64,000 nt of DNA from Beijerinckiaceae bacterium (GCA_947452455.1 CANGBX010000004.1:124001-188000), one strand, 5' to 3'; shown: positions 26,343 through 34,408, counted from the first letter of the stretch. The notes: generated by a model from the letters alone, not told the origin. Translations and numbers: made by a program.

Positions 26343-29209
26343 CCCGGACTCCCTTTAAGTCGCGAAATGAGAGGCGCTGCGCTCTCGGGGCTGAGCATGT
26401 TGAGATAGGCTATATAGCCATTTAAGACCGCGTCATTCATCGGCCGACCTTGGAAAAAGGGTTGCTTCCCCTTCACTCGGTGATCAACCGCTGCTCGCAA
26501 GGTCTTTCTCAAGGGACGTGCAAGATTGACCTTCGCATTGACCACAGCGCCGGTGACAATCTGTCGCCGCCCTTTCCGGAAAATGTTGGTTTTCTTCGGA
26601 TCAAGCTCATAACCGAGCTTTTCAAGGTGGGACTTGAGCGGTCTCAGCATCCACACGGCTGCACTCTTACCTGAGAAGGTAAGATCATCTGCATATCGCG
26701 TATAGGTGACATCGAGCTTTGTGGCGATGCCATTAAGAGAGGCGTCCAGGTTACGCATTATGAGATTTGAAACCGCAGGGCTTGTAGGGGCGCCCGTGGC
26801 TAGATGACCGTCGTGACAACAGATTTCGGCAAAAAGCCTTGCAGCCAGCGGTGGAAGGTTTTCATCGCAAAGTCTGCGCGAAAGCGAATACACCTTCTTG
26901 TAGCTAGTCGAGGGAAAGAACGCCTTGACGTCAGCATTGACGACGACGTCCTTGCCCACATGTTTAGCCGCATTATCCCGAGTGCTGCGTCCTGGAACAA
27001 AGCCCATTGCCTGATCCGAGAAACCTTCTGCGTAAAGAAGGGTAAGTAGCGCTCGTTGAGCTATCTTCAGATGTACCGCTGGGGCGGAAATGATCCGCTT
27101 CCCGCCTGATCGCTTTGGTAGCTCATAGGTCGTGTAAAGATCATCGAAGCGCCGCCCGTAATCTTTCTTATCAAATGGAGGGGCAAGACGCTTGGCGAGC
27201 CTCATAAAGATTGGCAGTGCCGAAATTTCTGACCTGATGGCAAGTTCAAGCGCCGCAGCAACGCGTGGCTTCTCCTGCAAGAGTTCTAAAGCTTTTGGCA
27301 GCGATTTGATCAGGCGCTTCTGGTCAAAGCCCTCTAAAGTCGCAGCCGCATCATTAGGGCTGACAACAATGCCAGCTATCAATTCAGGTAGTGATATGTC
27401 GTCAGGATTGAGGATGGCTGGTGCATGTAGTGCCGTCAGCTTTCGGAATTTTCTTTGAGCGCTCAGCCACTCTGCAACAGGAGCGGAAATATATTTCTGG
27501 CGGGAAGCAAGGTGGAGTGCTGGCTTACCTCGTTTGGTATTCAGATTGAGAATTTTGAATTGGGTTTCGGGCGGGAGCGTTTTGAATTCCTTGTGTTCCA
27601 GCAGTTGCTTGAAACTGTCGAGGTCAATCCCGCGCTTCTCAAAGATGCTTCCAGCGATCTGAGGAGCATGTCTCACCATCAAATCTAGAATCATCTTACG
27701 TGAATATTTACCCGGAATTTTGGAAGCATGGCTGAGAAGCGCCTCTACGATTTCAGCGCCAATCTCGCCCAATGATCCATAGATTTTAATCTGCTCTATT
27801 CCGGCACAGTTTTTGGCAAGAGCACCACGCGAAAGACTGTCCGCATAGAACTTCCGGAAATCCTCGTTAGTTGTCAGCAGTTCTCTGTAAAACTTCTCAA
27901 GCTGGAGGATAGCGTTGAATGCGTCTTTTTTCTGTAAGTCTGATGCAAGTGGAAGAAGAGACTTCAACGTTGATAGATCGGTATTCTCATTGATGGGTAC
28001 AGAAAGAAAGGCCTCTGCCGCGAGCTGATGAAGAGAAGCCTCTTGCTTTTTCTTCAACAAGCAGTTGACGATGAAAGCCTGCGAATGGCTGTCGGCCGAT
28101 CGGATTGCAAAGCGCAAAACGAGTGGATCTGCTTCAGTGAGAATTTTCTGAACGATCGCCTCTTCAGATTTAATTCGGTCCCAGGAATTGCGAGGTGTTC
28201 CCGAGATCACAAGCGACGCAAGATTTCCTGCGAGCCGTCCGCTGGGTGTGACGCTACGAAACTTCTGAAAAGAAGGAGGCTTGGTTCCATATTCTTGGAC
28301 CACAACTTGACCGCGATAATTCAATAAAAATGACCAATCTAAATTGCGCTCCATAGCTTCAGCAGCGGACTTATTTGAAAGAATGCTGGAAATGAGTTGG
28401 GTTTGTAGCGATCCCCTTTCAAGTCCACCTATTAGCTTGGTCTTTAATTCACTTGCCAGCAGGGATGCAGGCGTGTCGTCAAGCGAATAAGGTGCAGCAA
28501 TGACTGACTGGGTTGCGTCAGGGGTTAGAAACAGCTTTGTGATCCCTGCGTCTGCAAGAATAAATTGGCGCCACGCCTTTGGGATTTCTAAAAGTGCGGG
28601 GATATCAAGATCCGATTTTAGAACGTCTGCTCCGACGATGTCCCGAATTTCACTGATTATGATCTTGGGCAAAACTTTTATCACAGCATCAAATGGCTCA
28701 ATGCGCTTGATGATGTCGCTTGTCTTCTCAGGAAATGAGTCGATGCAAAGAAGCAGATTATGGAAACACGTCTTTTGATGTTCGCTTTTTGCAAAATGAA
28801 GCGCTTCATTGAAAGCCTCGGCGCTCGGAGAAAAGCGACCAAATATCAGATCACAAAGAAGGCTTTCAAAGGGTGTGGGTGGTGGCAAAAAGGCAAGCCA
28901 CTCTTCTACATTACCCTTCAAGATGCCATGCTTGAAGAGCATGAGAATTGTAAGACGCGCAAAATTCAGTTGATCACTGGCTGCCAATGCAATTGCATTC
29001 TTGGCAACAATATCTACCGAGAGGCCTGCGCGATCCGAGATCGAAACAATTTTTGAAGATAGGGTTTGAATGGGATCAAGAAGCTGCTTGGTATTGCTGG
29101 ATTTACGATTCCAGTTTTGCCATGTGATTGCGCTAGCCGTGCTCAGAATATTGCTCCACGAAGAAGCGTCTTCGCGAAAGAGCGATGTCACCTCTCTGAG
29201 CAAGTTCAT
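26330..29209 (-). CDS. Retron reverse transcriptase with ~600-residue N-terminal extension
   Basis: 959 residues. The C-terminal 270 or so residues are a retron-type reverse transcriptase. They contain GGKRIISAP, FVPGRSTRDNAAKH with the retron NAxxH motif (746-750), DVKAFF (catalytic Asp about 760), GAPTSPAVSN, YADD (839-842) and the retron VTG motif in QIVTGAVVN (885-887). All catalytic residues are intact. The first 650 or so residues are helical and unrecognised; most retron enzymes are only about 300-400 residues long, so this is a fused domain, possibly effector or sensor. Two msr-msd-like RNAs lie directly upstream on the same strand. First gene of a five-gene coupled operon. Confidence 0.92.
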   Translation of the reverse strand: MNLLREVTSLFREDASSWSNILSTASAITWQNWNRKSSNTKQLLDPIQTLSSKIVSISDRAGLSVDIVAKNAIALAASDQLNFARLTILMLFKHGILKGNVEEWLAFLPPPTPFESLLCDLIFGRFSPSAEAFNEALHFAKSEHQKTCFHNLLLCIDSFPEKTSDIIKRIEPFDAVIKVLPKIIISEIRDIVGADVLKSDLDIPALLEIPKAWRQFILADAGITKLFLTPDATQSVIAAPYSLDDTPASLLASELKTKLIGGLERGSLQTQLISSILSNKSAAEAMERNLDWSFLLNYRGQVVVQEYGTKPPSFQKFRSVTPSGRLAGNLASLVISGTPRNSWDRIKSEEAIVQKILTEADPLVLRFAIRSADSHSQAFIVNCLLKKKQEASLHQLAAEAFLSVPINENTDLSTLKSLLPLASDLQKKDAFNAILQLEKFYRELLTTNEDFRKFYADSLSRGALAKNCAGIEQIKIYGSLGEIGAEIVEALLSHASKIPGKYSRKMILDLMVRHAPQIAGSIFEKRGIDLDSFKQLLEHKEFKTLPPETQFKILNLNTKRGKPALHLASRQKYISAPVAEWLSAQRKFRKLTALHAPAILNPDDISLPELIAGIVVSPNDAAATLEGFDQKRLIKSLPKALELLQEKPRVAAALELAIRSEISALPIFMRLAKRLAPPFDKKDYGRRFDDLYTTYELPKRSGGKRIISAPAVHLKIAQRALLTLLYAEGFSDQAMGFVPGRSTRDNAAKHVGKDVVVNADVKAFFPSTSYKKVYSLSRRLCDENLPPLAARLFAEICCHDGHLATGAPTSPAVSNLIMRNLDASLNGIATKLDVTYTRYADDLTFSGKSAAVWMLRPLKSHLEKLGYELDPKKTNIFRKGRRQIVTGAVVNAKVNLARPLRKTLRAAVDHRVKGKQPFFQGRPMNDAVLNGYIAYLNMLSPESAAPLISRLKGSPGWAY

Positions 29210-29234
29210 TCTTCCCTACCCCGCCATTCAAAGA

Positions 29235-29414
29235 ACGGACGGACCACTCAAATAACAGGTGCCCTCGCCTTGTGGCTTGAGCGACCGAAACCGGCCATTG
29301 CCGGGGAGCCAGTCGAACAAGGCACTGGCCGGTTTCGGGCGCGAGTGCCTCGAGACGACTGCCCCTGAAATGAGCTTGTTTGGCGAAACACCAAACATAT
29401 CCTGGTCCGTCCGT
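29235..29414 (-). ncRNA. Retron msr-msd RNA 1 (proximal)
   Basis: About 180 bases ending 25 bases before the reverse transcriptase start. On the minus strand, a1 ACGGACGGACC (29404-29414) is exactly complementary to a2 GGTCCGTCCGT (29235-29245). Next comes the msr hairpin TGTTTGG-TGTTTCG-CCAAACA (29377-29397), then a long msd hairpin with the perfect 13-bp stem CCGAAACCGGCCA/TGGCCGGTTTCGG (29285-29297 with 29326-29338), extended by GCC/GGC inside and GCG/CGC outside. A short element ATTTGAGTG lies before a2. Order and strand match known retrons: a1, msr stem-loop, msd stem, a2, RT gene. Confidence 0.88.
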
Positions 29415-29447
29415 CTGTGAAATTGGTAGCATACTGAATTACATCTC

Positions 29448-29466
29448 GAAACAGCTAAGCTGTTTC
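29448..29466. promoter_or_regulatory. Palindrome between the two retron RNAs
   Basis: GAAACAGCT-A-AGCTGTTTC, a perfect 9+1+9 inverted repeat between retron RNA 1 and RNA 2. It could be an operator for transcription of RNA 1 and the reverse transcriptase operon, or a processing hairpin. No T-run follows on either strand, so a terminator is unlikely. Confidence 0.5.
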
Positions 29467-29526
29467 AATGCATAAGCAATTACAATGAATTTCGAGTTGC
29501 AAATTCGCTGCATGCGGGGAGCGAGG

Positions 29527-29718
29527 AAGAGGTGGATGGTTCACTTAAATCAGCTTTCCCGTACGGACGGTCTGGAAAGACCGCGGACGGTCCGCGTTGA
29601 GCGAGCCCGCGAATGCACGACGCGGGCCGGCAGCGGCCTTTTCGGATCCTACGAACGTCTCCGAGGCCTTTTGCTATTCCGGCGAAACACCGGATCGAGC
29701 CTAAACCAACCACCTCTT
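29527..29718 (-). ncRNA. Retron msr-msd-like RNA 2 (distal)
   Basis: About 190 bases, upstream of RNA 1 on the same strand. a1 AAGAGGTGGTTGG (29706-29718) pairs with a2 CCATCCACCTCTT (29527-29539), 12 of 13 positions. The msr hairpin TCCGG-TGTTTCG-CCGGA (29678-29694) has the same GGTGTTTCGCC core as RNA 1 but a different, compensated stem. ATTTAAGTG before a2 matches ATTTGAGTG of RNA 1. The msd part is unrelated: CCCGCG/CGCGGG, CGCGGAC/GTCCGCG and CTTTCC/GGGAAAG stems in a row. It looks like a second template RNA for the same reverse transcriptase. Confidence 0.75.
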
Positions 29719-29924
29719 GCGAAGATCTTAGCTGCTGTGTGCAATTGAGCAAGAGGTAGAGCAGAAAGACCTCGCCGCACCATGAAACAGATGACAAAAA
29801 TTGACGCGGTCAATGCCCCTTGGGGACGTCCAACCCAATTGGTCTCGAGTTATTTCTCAATGCAATGATTGCTGGTTGAAATTTAATGTCATCGATTTCG
29901 TTACCTAAATTCCATAGCCGATGA

Positions 29925-30443
29925 TCAAGAAAGAGTTTTTGTGAGTTTGAATGTCGCCGCAGAAACAGTTTGCGGCGAGGCATCCTGGATCGTCCTCCGT
30001 GCTGGATCTATCAGCGCCCCTTTTTTGTGAAGGAGTGTTTCGGCGATTCTCAGCATTGTCGTATTAGGTCGGTAGTAATTTCGAAGCGCAAGCAAATGAG
30101 CCAATCTGTCACCGAAGTCCGGTATGTCGATCGATGCAAGAGCAATCATTGCTGCGGCGGGACTCCTGGATGTCCCAGCCTTGCAATGGACAAGTAAATT
30201 TCCTTTGCCCGCCCATATGCGCGCAAATTCTATAAGGTCGCTGATGTTTTCGGTTGTGGCTGCCGTTCCAAAAGCGCTTGTGTAGCCAACGTCATCAAAT
30301 GAGAGCTGCAACACATGAGGCGCTCGGATGATAGGAAAATTTACACCGTCCTTTGCCCCCAAAATGGAGATTGCATGCGATATCGTTTGACGCCGCTGAA
30401 CGGCTTCAACTGACGCTAGTGGTGCAATCGTGATCGATCCCAT
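29925..30443 (-). CDS. Dual-specificity/tyrosine phosphatase-like protein
   Basis: 172 residues. It contains the cysteine-phosphatase P-loop HCKAGTSRS (HCxxGxxR with Ser; about residues 86-94) and an upstream aspartate in LSFDDVGYTSAF that could be the general acid, as in dual-specificity phosphatases. The C-terminal tail is Ala/Thr-rich. Start ATG at 30443. It lies between the retron RNAs and the divergently transcribed WYL regulator. The substrate is unknown; a regulatory or RNA/nucleotide-phosphate role is possible. Confidence 0.88.
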   Translation of the reverse strand: MGSITIAPLASVEAVQRRQTISHAISILGAKDGVNFPIIRAPHVLQLSFDDVGYTSAFGTAATTENISDLIEFARIWAGKGNLLVHCKAGTSRSPAAAMIALASIDIPDFGDRLAHLLALRNYYRPNTTMLRIAETLLHKKGALIDPARRTIQDASPQTVSAATFKLTKTLS

Positions 30444-30585
30444 CTTCCCAGTCTAACTCCGCCAGTTTGTCACTTTCATATTTACCTGCCGGAATAAACA
30501 TCCGGCGTTTCTTCGCAAAAGTTGAAAGCACTCTAGGCCCCATGCCCGTCATTCCCGAGACTGATTGTCTTTATGAGAAATGGAT

Positions 30586-30603
30586 GACAAAAAATGGCAC
30601 CCC
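30586..30603 (+). promoter_or_regulatory. Degenerate GTCAA-type motif + ACCCC
   Basis: GACAAAAAATGGC followed by ACCCC, a weakened copy of the palindrome at 14417 and 49775, 36 bases before the WYL regulator. The downstream CCCCTGTAAGCTAG also aligns with CCCCTGATTTGCTA at 14431. Confidence 0.4.
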
Positions 30604-30607
30604 TGTA

Positions 30608-30620
30608 AGCTAGTCTAGCT
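30608..30620. promoter_or_regulatory. Palindrome before WYL regulator
   Basis: AGCTAG-T-CTAGCT, a perfect 6+1+6 inverted repeat 18 bases upstream of the WYL regulator start. Its position suits an autoregulatory operator of that protein. Confidence 0.5.
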
Positions 30621-30638
30621 GCGGAATGGGGGAGCGGC

Positions 30639-31637
30639 ATGAGTTTTAGCAAGACGGAAACATTTCTGGATCTCGCCAGGCGGGCTGCATCATCACGGCA
30701 GGGGATCACACTCGAAGACGTGATGTCGCGCTATGAGGTATCGTTGCGAACTGCGCAACGAATGCTTCGGGGTCTGGAGGGTCAATTTCCAAACACGGAA
30801 ACAATTACCGATGATCAGGGACGCAAAAGGTGGCGCATTCCTGGAGGATATTTGCGGGAATTTTTCTCCCTTTCCGCAGAAGAGGTCGCTGCCCTTGACC
30901 TTGGCATCTCGCAGTTCAACCGCGCCGGCTTGAGCATCGAGGCCAAGGCGCTGGAAGGCATCCGGGACAAGATCTTAGCACTCCTACCGAGCAGCCATGT
31001 GGCGCGTATTGAGCCAGATGCTGATGCTCTTCTTGAAGCCCAAGGCTTCGTCGCTCGCCCCGGCCCAAAACCCCGTGTGGATGAGAAAATCGCAAGTGAT
31101 GTGGCGGAAGCCATCAAGGCTTGTCGCTATCTCGATATTACCTATCGATCGCATCTTGATGAGGCGCCAACAGCTCGCAGGGTTGCGCCATATGGATTGC
31201 TGTCTGGCGCACGCAGATACCTCGTCGCATTGGATCCACAAAGCCGTCGCACGGGAACCATCAAGACATATAGGATGGATTCGATAAGCGCAGCTTCTGT
31301 GACGAATGAATTCTTTAAGCGCCCAACCGACTTCAACCTCCAAAAATTCGCGAACCGCGGCTTTGCGCTTTATCAAAACGACACCGAATATGATGATGTG
31401 GAATGGCGCTTCAAACCTGAAGTCGCAGATCAAGCCCTCTGCACAGTCTTTCATCCCGAACAAACTGAAGAGAAGCTATCTGATGGCTCGATCATCATTC
31501 GTTTCAAAGCTGCGGGGCAGCTTGAGATGGCATGGTATCTTTATCAATGGGGTGACAAGGTCGAAGTCATCAAGCCAACAGGCTTGAAGGAACTGATGAA
31601 AAATCATCAGAGATCCGATTTTCCTGTTGTTCCCTGA
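30639..31637 (+). CDS. WYL-domain transcriptional regulator
   Basis: 332 residues. An N-terminal winged helix (about 1-70, VMSRYEVSLRTAQRMLRGLEG as the HTH) is followed by a WYL domain (about 140-215, with YLDITYRS and APYGLLSGARRYLVA), where the Tyr and Leu ligand-sensing pattern is visible, and a C-terminal WCX-like domain. Such regulators often repress defence clusters, including BREX (BrxR). This one is 3.8 kb from the BREX operon and diverges from the phosphatase/retron side, so it may control either. The start ATG has GGGGGAGCGGC upstream. Confidence 0.9.
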   Translation: MSFSKTETFLDLARRAASSRQGITLEDVMSRYEVSLRTAQRMLRGLEGQFPNTETITDDQGRKRWRIPGGYLREFFSLSAEEVAALDLGISQFNRAGLSIEAKALEGIRDKILALLPSSHVARIEPDADALLEAQGFVARPGPKPRVDEKIASDVAEAIKACRYLDITYRSHLDEAPTARRVAPYGLLSGARRYLVALDPQSRRTGTIKTYRMDSISAASVTNEFFKRPTDFNLQKFANRGFALYQNDTEYDDVEWRFKPEVADQALCTVFHPEQTEEKLSDGSIIIRFKAAGQLEMAWYLYQWGDKVEVIKPTGLKELMKNHQRSDFPVVP

Positions 31638-31647
31638 GTACACCTCA

Positions 31648-32193
31648 ATGGCGCAAGCAACACATATTGTCCAAAGTGCAATCGATCGTCTGGTGAATGC
31701 TGCTCATAGCTGCGCCATTAACGAGTCAGGTGATATTGACGTCCTGATAGCCCATTGGGAGGATGTTTTCTCGCGAACTGACTACGTAACTGATGGGATT
31801 CCAGCGGAAGCAGTTCGGGCTCAATGGAGTGACGCTGAACTCTCTGAACAAGAATGGCTCGATATCGACAAAATTACAGATGAAATGCGCATCAATTTTG
31901 CTCGCAAATGCCTTGTTGATCAAAATCCAAAAGTCGACGCAGATAATTGGCTGCAATTCCGATTTGGAAACATAAAAAACACAAGAGGACTAGATGCCCT
32001 TGTCGTATTTTCGATCAGGGGATGCTCGACCGTTCAACTCGAATTTGAGTTAGATGGCGTCTATCCATCCGAAGACAGTTTTCGCAGATATGCTCGTCTT
32101 TCTGGATATTTCCTCACGGACGAATTCAGCAGCATTGCCGACACAAAACGTTTCATCACTGATCGGCAAATACTCAGCCTGTGGGACTCGTAA
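31648..32193 (+). CDS. Hypothetical protein downstream of WYL gene
   Basis: 181 residues from the ATG at 31648 (MAQATHIVQSAIDRL), ten bases after the WYL stop; an in-frame TTG at 31627 would overlap it. Acidic, with a mostly helical first half and a beta-like second half (LDALVVFSIRGCSTVQLEFELDG). No family recognised, no signal peptide. Probably cotranscribed with the WYL regulator. Confidence 0.7.
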   Translation: MAQATHIVQSAIDRLVNAAHSCAINESGDIDVLIAHWEDVFSRTDYVTDGIPAEAVRAQWSDAELSEQEWLDIDKITDEMRINFARKCLVDQNPKVDADNWLQFRFGNIKNTRGLDALVVFSIRGCSTVQLEFELDGVYPSEDSFRRYARLSGYFLTDEFSSIADTKRFITDRQILSLWDS

Positions 32194-32207
32194 TCTCGGA
32201 GGTTCGT

Positions 32208-32423
32208 ATGCATTGGATTGGCGTTGGAATTCTGATCTGGATTGGTCTTGCAATCGCGCCCGCTGTGATCGGATTTGTGTTAGTCGCAATTCCCTTCGTT
32301 ATAGGCGCTTTCATCGGTGGCGCCATCGGAGTTTCGATTACGCAGGGTGGCGGGGGATTATTTCTTGGGGCCATGATTGGAGGGGTTCTTCCCTATGTGA
32401 TTTATTCAAAACTGAACTCCTGA
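32208..32423 (+). CDS. Small membrane protein
   Basis: 71 residues from the ATG at 32208 (MHWIGVGILIW), with GGAGGT upstream. Nearly all hydrophobic: two or three membrane segments with many Gly and Ile residues (GFVLVAIPFVIGAFIGGAIG) and a conserved-looking GGGGLFLGAMIGGVLPY. Family not recognised. It lies between the WYL-linked gene and a lipoprotein gene in the same direction. Confidence 0.7.
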   Translation: MHWIGVGILIWIGLAIAPAVIGFVLVAIPFVIGAFIGGAIGVSITQGGGGLFLGAMIGGVLPYVIYSKLNS

Positions 32424-32480
32424 CAATTTTTGGCACGTCAATGCTCCATGCTCCCAAGGTCAAACCAATGGGGGCACCAA

Positions 32481-32864
32481 ATGAAAAGACTGATTTCCGG
32501 CATTTCTCTCGCTATATTTGTTTCAGGCTGTGCGACGAGCCCAGACAATATCACCGCGGCATATGTCTCTCCGATGCAATATTCTAGCTACTCCTGTCCG
32601 CAACTGCGGGAGGAGGCGAGCCGTGTATCGGCACGCGCGGCACAGGTAACAGGCGCTCAGAGCAGTAAAGCAACCGGAGACGCAGTGGCCATGGGTGTCG
32701 GTCTCATTCTCTTTTGGCCAAGTCTCTTTTTCATCAAAGGCGACGGCACAACCGCTGCCGAAGTTGGCCGCTTGAAGGGCGAGATGGATGCGATTGAGCA
32801 AGCAAGCGTGAAACGCCGCTGCGGCATCCAGTTCATGAAAGAAAAGCCGCCGCAGGAAGGCTGA
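32481..32864 (+). CDS. Outer-membrane-type lipoprotein
   Basis: 127 residues from the ATG at 32481. A classical lipoprotein signal peptide ends in the lipobox VSGC (Cys17), so the mature protein should be lipid-anchored. The mature part contains SSYSCPQLREEASRVSARA (helical), a hydrophobic stretch (GVGLILFWPSLFF) and a C-terminal helix. This resembles short alphaproteobacterial lipoproteins with the same layout; function unknown. Its role in a defence island, if any, is unclear. Confidence 0.8.
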   Translation: MKRLISGISLAIFVSGCATSPDNITAAYVSPMQYSSYSCPQLREEASRVSARAAQVTGAQSSKATGDAVAMGVGLILFWPSLFFIKGDGTTAAEVGRLKGEMDAIEQASVKRRCGIQFMKEKPPQEG

Positions 32865-32875
32865 TACGCTTCTTC

Positions 32876-33175
32876 TTAAGAAGACTTCCGACGCCGCTGA
32901 ACTGGAGATCGGCTTTTACCTCGCAGAGGTAACCGTCGGTGATCGAACCAGACTATATCGGCCTTCTCGAACTCTGGGGTCCATTTCCAAAGGTTAGGAA
33001 ATGGACCCTCACTCAAAGATCGTAGCGCTCGTATCACGGCGACCCGATGCCGCTTCTCAACGACCTCACATTTGTAAACAAGCTGGCAAAGTTCACTGGT
33101 CTCGAAAGCCGGATGCCTGGCTCGATCAAAGATCTCGAGAATCTTCCTTTGAACTCGGCCCAAACCACGGCTCAT
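32876..33175 (-). CDS. Small putative winged-helix protein
   Basis: 99 residues. The central part (VQRKILEIFDRARHPAFETSELCQLVY, then HRVAVIRALRSL) looks like a winged helix, and the C-terminus is very basic (RGKSRSPVQRRRKSS), consistent with DNA binding. Convergent with the lipoprotein gene. Evidence is composition and pattern only. Confidence 0.6.
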   Translation of the reverse strand: MSRGLGRVQRKILEIFDRARHPAFETSELCQLVYKCEVVEKRHRVAVIRALRSLSEGPFPNLWKWTPEFEKADIVWFDHRRLPLRGKSRSPVQRRRKSS

Positions 33176-33322
33176 GAGCGCCTCTCAGATTGGGAAAAAG
33201 ATTAAGTGTTTCCCAACCGGGGGTAAATATCCCCTCTGTTGCAAGAGCAGCCTGTAACCACACCGAAGATCACGAACGAGCACCCTTTGGTGCCCGAATG
33301 AGCCGTCATGGGAGAAACGTCG

Positions 33323-33559
33323 ATGACCTGTCCCGCCTTTTCAAATCATCCACCTGCAAGACTGAAGGCATTCGACGCGCAGTTTCTGAGCGCTCTCATG
33401 GGCGATCGTGAAACTCGTCCCGCAAGAAAAAACTCTAGGACGAATGCGTCACCAATTGCTGCACACCCGAAGCCGGAAAGCTCGCCACGACAGGAAACGT
33501 CATCCCTTCCACGCTACCTTTTTGATGAGAGGGAATGGGTCCGCGAGTTTGGGTACTGA
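33323..33559 (+). CDS. Small hypothetical protein
   Basis: 78 residues from the ATG at 33323 (GGGAG upstream). Pro-, Arg- and Ser-rich middle, ordered ends (LKAFDAQFLSALMGDRE and LPRYLFDEREWVREFGY). It sits 27 bases before a zinc-ribbon gene in the same direction. Could be a real small gene, but the evidence is limited to start, spacing and direction. Confidence 0.45.
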   Translation: MTCPAFSNHPPARLKAFDAQFLSALMGDRETRPARKNSRTNASPIAAHPKPESSPRQETSSLPRYLFDEREWVREFGY

Positions 33560-33586
33560 TCACGCAAACAGTCAAAGGAGAGAGCC

Positions 33587-33928
33587 TTGGGACATGTAAC
33601 ACAGGCACATTGCGGTGCATGCGGATATTCAAGATCCGTTTCGATCGGCGGCACCCGCTCATCGTTTCAGGAATACTCTACCTGGCCAGTCTATTGCACA
33701 TCCTGCGCGGACATGACCCCCACAAATACACGCGTTGAACCGCTTACCTGTTTGAAATGCCAATCGAATGAGGTGACAAAATATGACGCCCACAATTTGG
33801 TAGAGGGCGGCTCTGATCAGGTCAGTCAATGGGGGAGCAATAATTTGACAAACGGCAAGTACTTTTGTCCAAAGTGCAAAAAGTATGAATTGCGTTTTAG
33901 CAGTATGCCGTCGATCTTCTTTGACTAG
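33587..33928 (+). CDS. Small zinc-ribbon protein (copy 2)
   Basis: 113 residues from a TTG start with AAAGGAG at good spacing. It contains four CxxC pairs: CGACGY near the N-terminus, CTSC, CLKC and CPKCKKYELRF at the C-terminus. The first and last correspond to CLCGY and CPECKRKTLRIFF of the protein at 22125, so the two share a plan, with an extra ribbon here. Function unknown; nucleic-acid or protein binding is likely for this fold. Confidence 0.75.
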   Translation: MGHVTQAHCGACGYSRSVSIGGTRSSFQEYSTWPVYCTSCADMTPTNTRVEPLTCLKCQSNEVTKYDAHNLVEGGSDQVSQWGSNNLTNGKYFCPKCKKYELRFSSMPSIFFD

Positions 33929-33961
33929 CAGCCATCGTAGCGATCTCTCTAGGAATTGTTG

Positions 33962-34366
33962 ATGAGCCGAGGCGGAATTTACACGGGCGGGCACACAAAA
34001 ATCTTCCTGTCTGAGGAAGGCACAATTTGGCCTGACGACCCGAAAACTCCCTACGAGAAGCCAGCTAAAAGGTGGTCTAACGAAGGTAGCTTGCCAGATT
34101 CTGATGAACCGAAGTCACCAAGCGCAATAAAAACAGCGAGATACCGATACCTTGCGCAATTAGCCACTGCTTACCGCATGAGGCAAAAGATTCGCGAACT
34201 GCCAAAACCACCGCGAGAGCTGTGGCTCGCCATGAATGCCGCAGGTGGAATCATCGAATGGGTCAATAAAGACGCAAAAGCACTCGAAACCTTTTGGCAT
34301 ATGGTTGCCGAACAAGAGAGTGGGAAGTGGGACCGCGCGCCCAAAATTCCGCGCAAGAAACGTTGA
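33962..34366 (+). CDS. Hypothetical protein, N-terminal beta, C-terminal helical
   Basis: 134 residues from the ATG at 33962 (MSRGGIYTGGHTKIF); two in-frame TTG codons precede it. The N-terminal third is Gly/Pro-rich (FLSEEGTIWPDDPKTPYEKP), the rest helical and basic with LPKPPRELWLAMNAAGGIIEWV. No recognised family. It is followed by the regulatory region of the BREX operon. Confidence 0.65.
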   Translation: MSRGGIYTGGHTKIFLSEEGTIWPDDPKTPYEKPAKRWSNEGSLPDSDEPKSPSAIKTARYRYLAQLATAYRMRQKIRELPKPPRELWLAMNAAGGIIEWVNKDAKALETFWHMVAEQESGKWDRAPKIPRKKR

Positions 34367-34388
34367 TTTCTTTGCCCGCAATTAATTC

Positions 34389-34408
34389 TGTCAGAAACTG
34401 ACATCCCC
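34389..34408 (+). promoter_or_regulatory. Palindrome TGTCAG-AAA-CTGACA + TCCCC
   Basis: A perfect 6+3+6 inverted repeat followed by TCCCC, 84 bases before the Phd-like gene. It resembles the GTCAAA-N-TTTGAC-ACCCC elements at 14417 and 49775 in outer bases, spacing to the gene and orientation. Confidence 0.45.

Noticed and set aside
29485-29797. Open frames over the retron RNAs on both strands
   Set aside because: They overlap strongly structured RNA with paired a1/a2 ends and have Arg/Ser/Gly-rich translations without family features.
29793-29814. GACAAAAATTGAC and ATTGAC-GCG-GTCAAT near the phosphatase gene as copies of the shared motif
   Set aside because: They resemble half-sites but lack the fixed spacing and orientation to a gene start, so I did not include them.
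30595-30612. TGGCACCCCTGTAAGC as a sigma-54 promoter
   Set aside because: The spacing between the GG and GC elements does not fit, and the same bases are better explained by the shared motif.
32054-32587. 177-codon plus-strand frame
   Set aside because: Overlaps three better-supported genes in other frames and has shadow-like composition.
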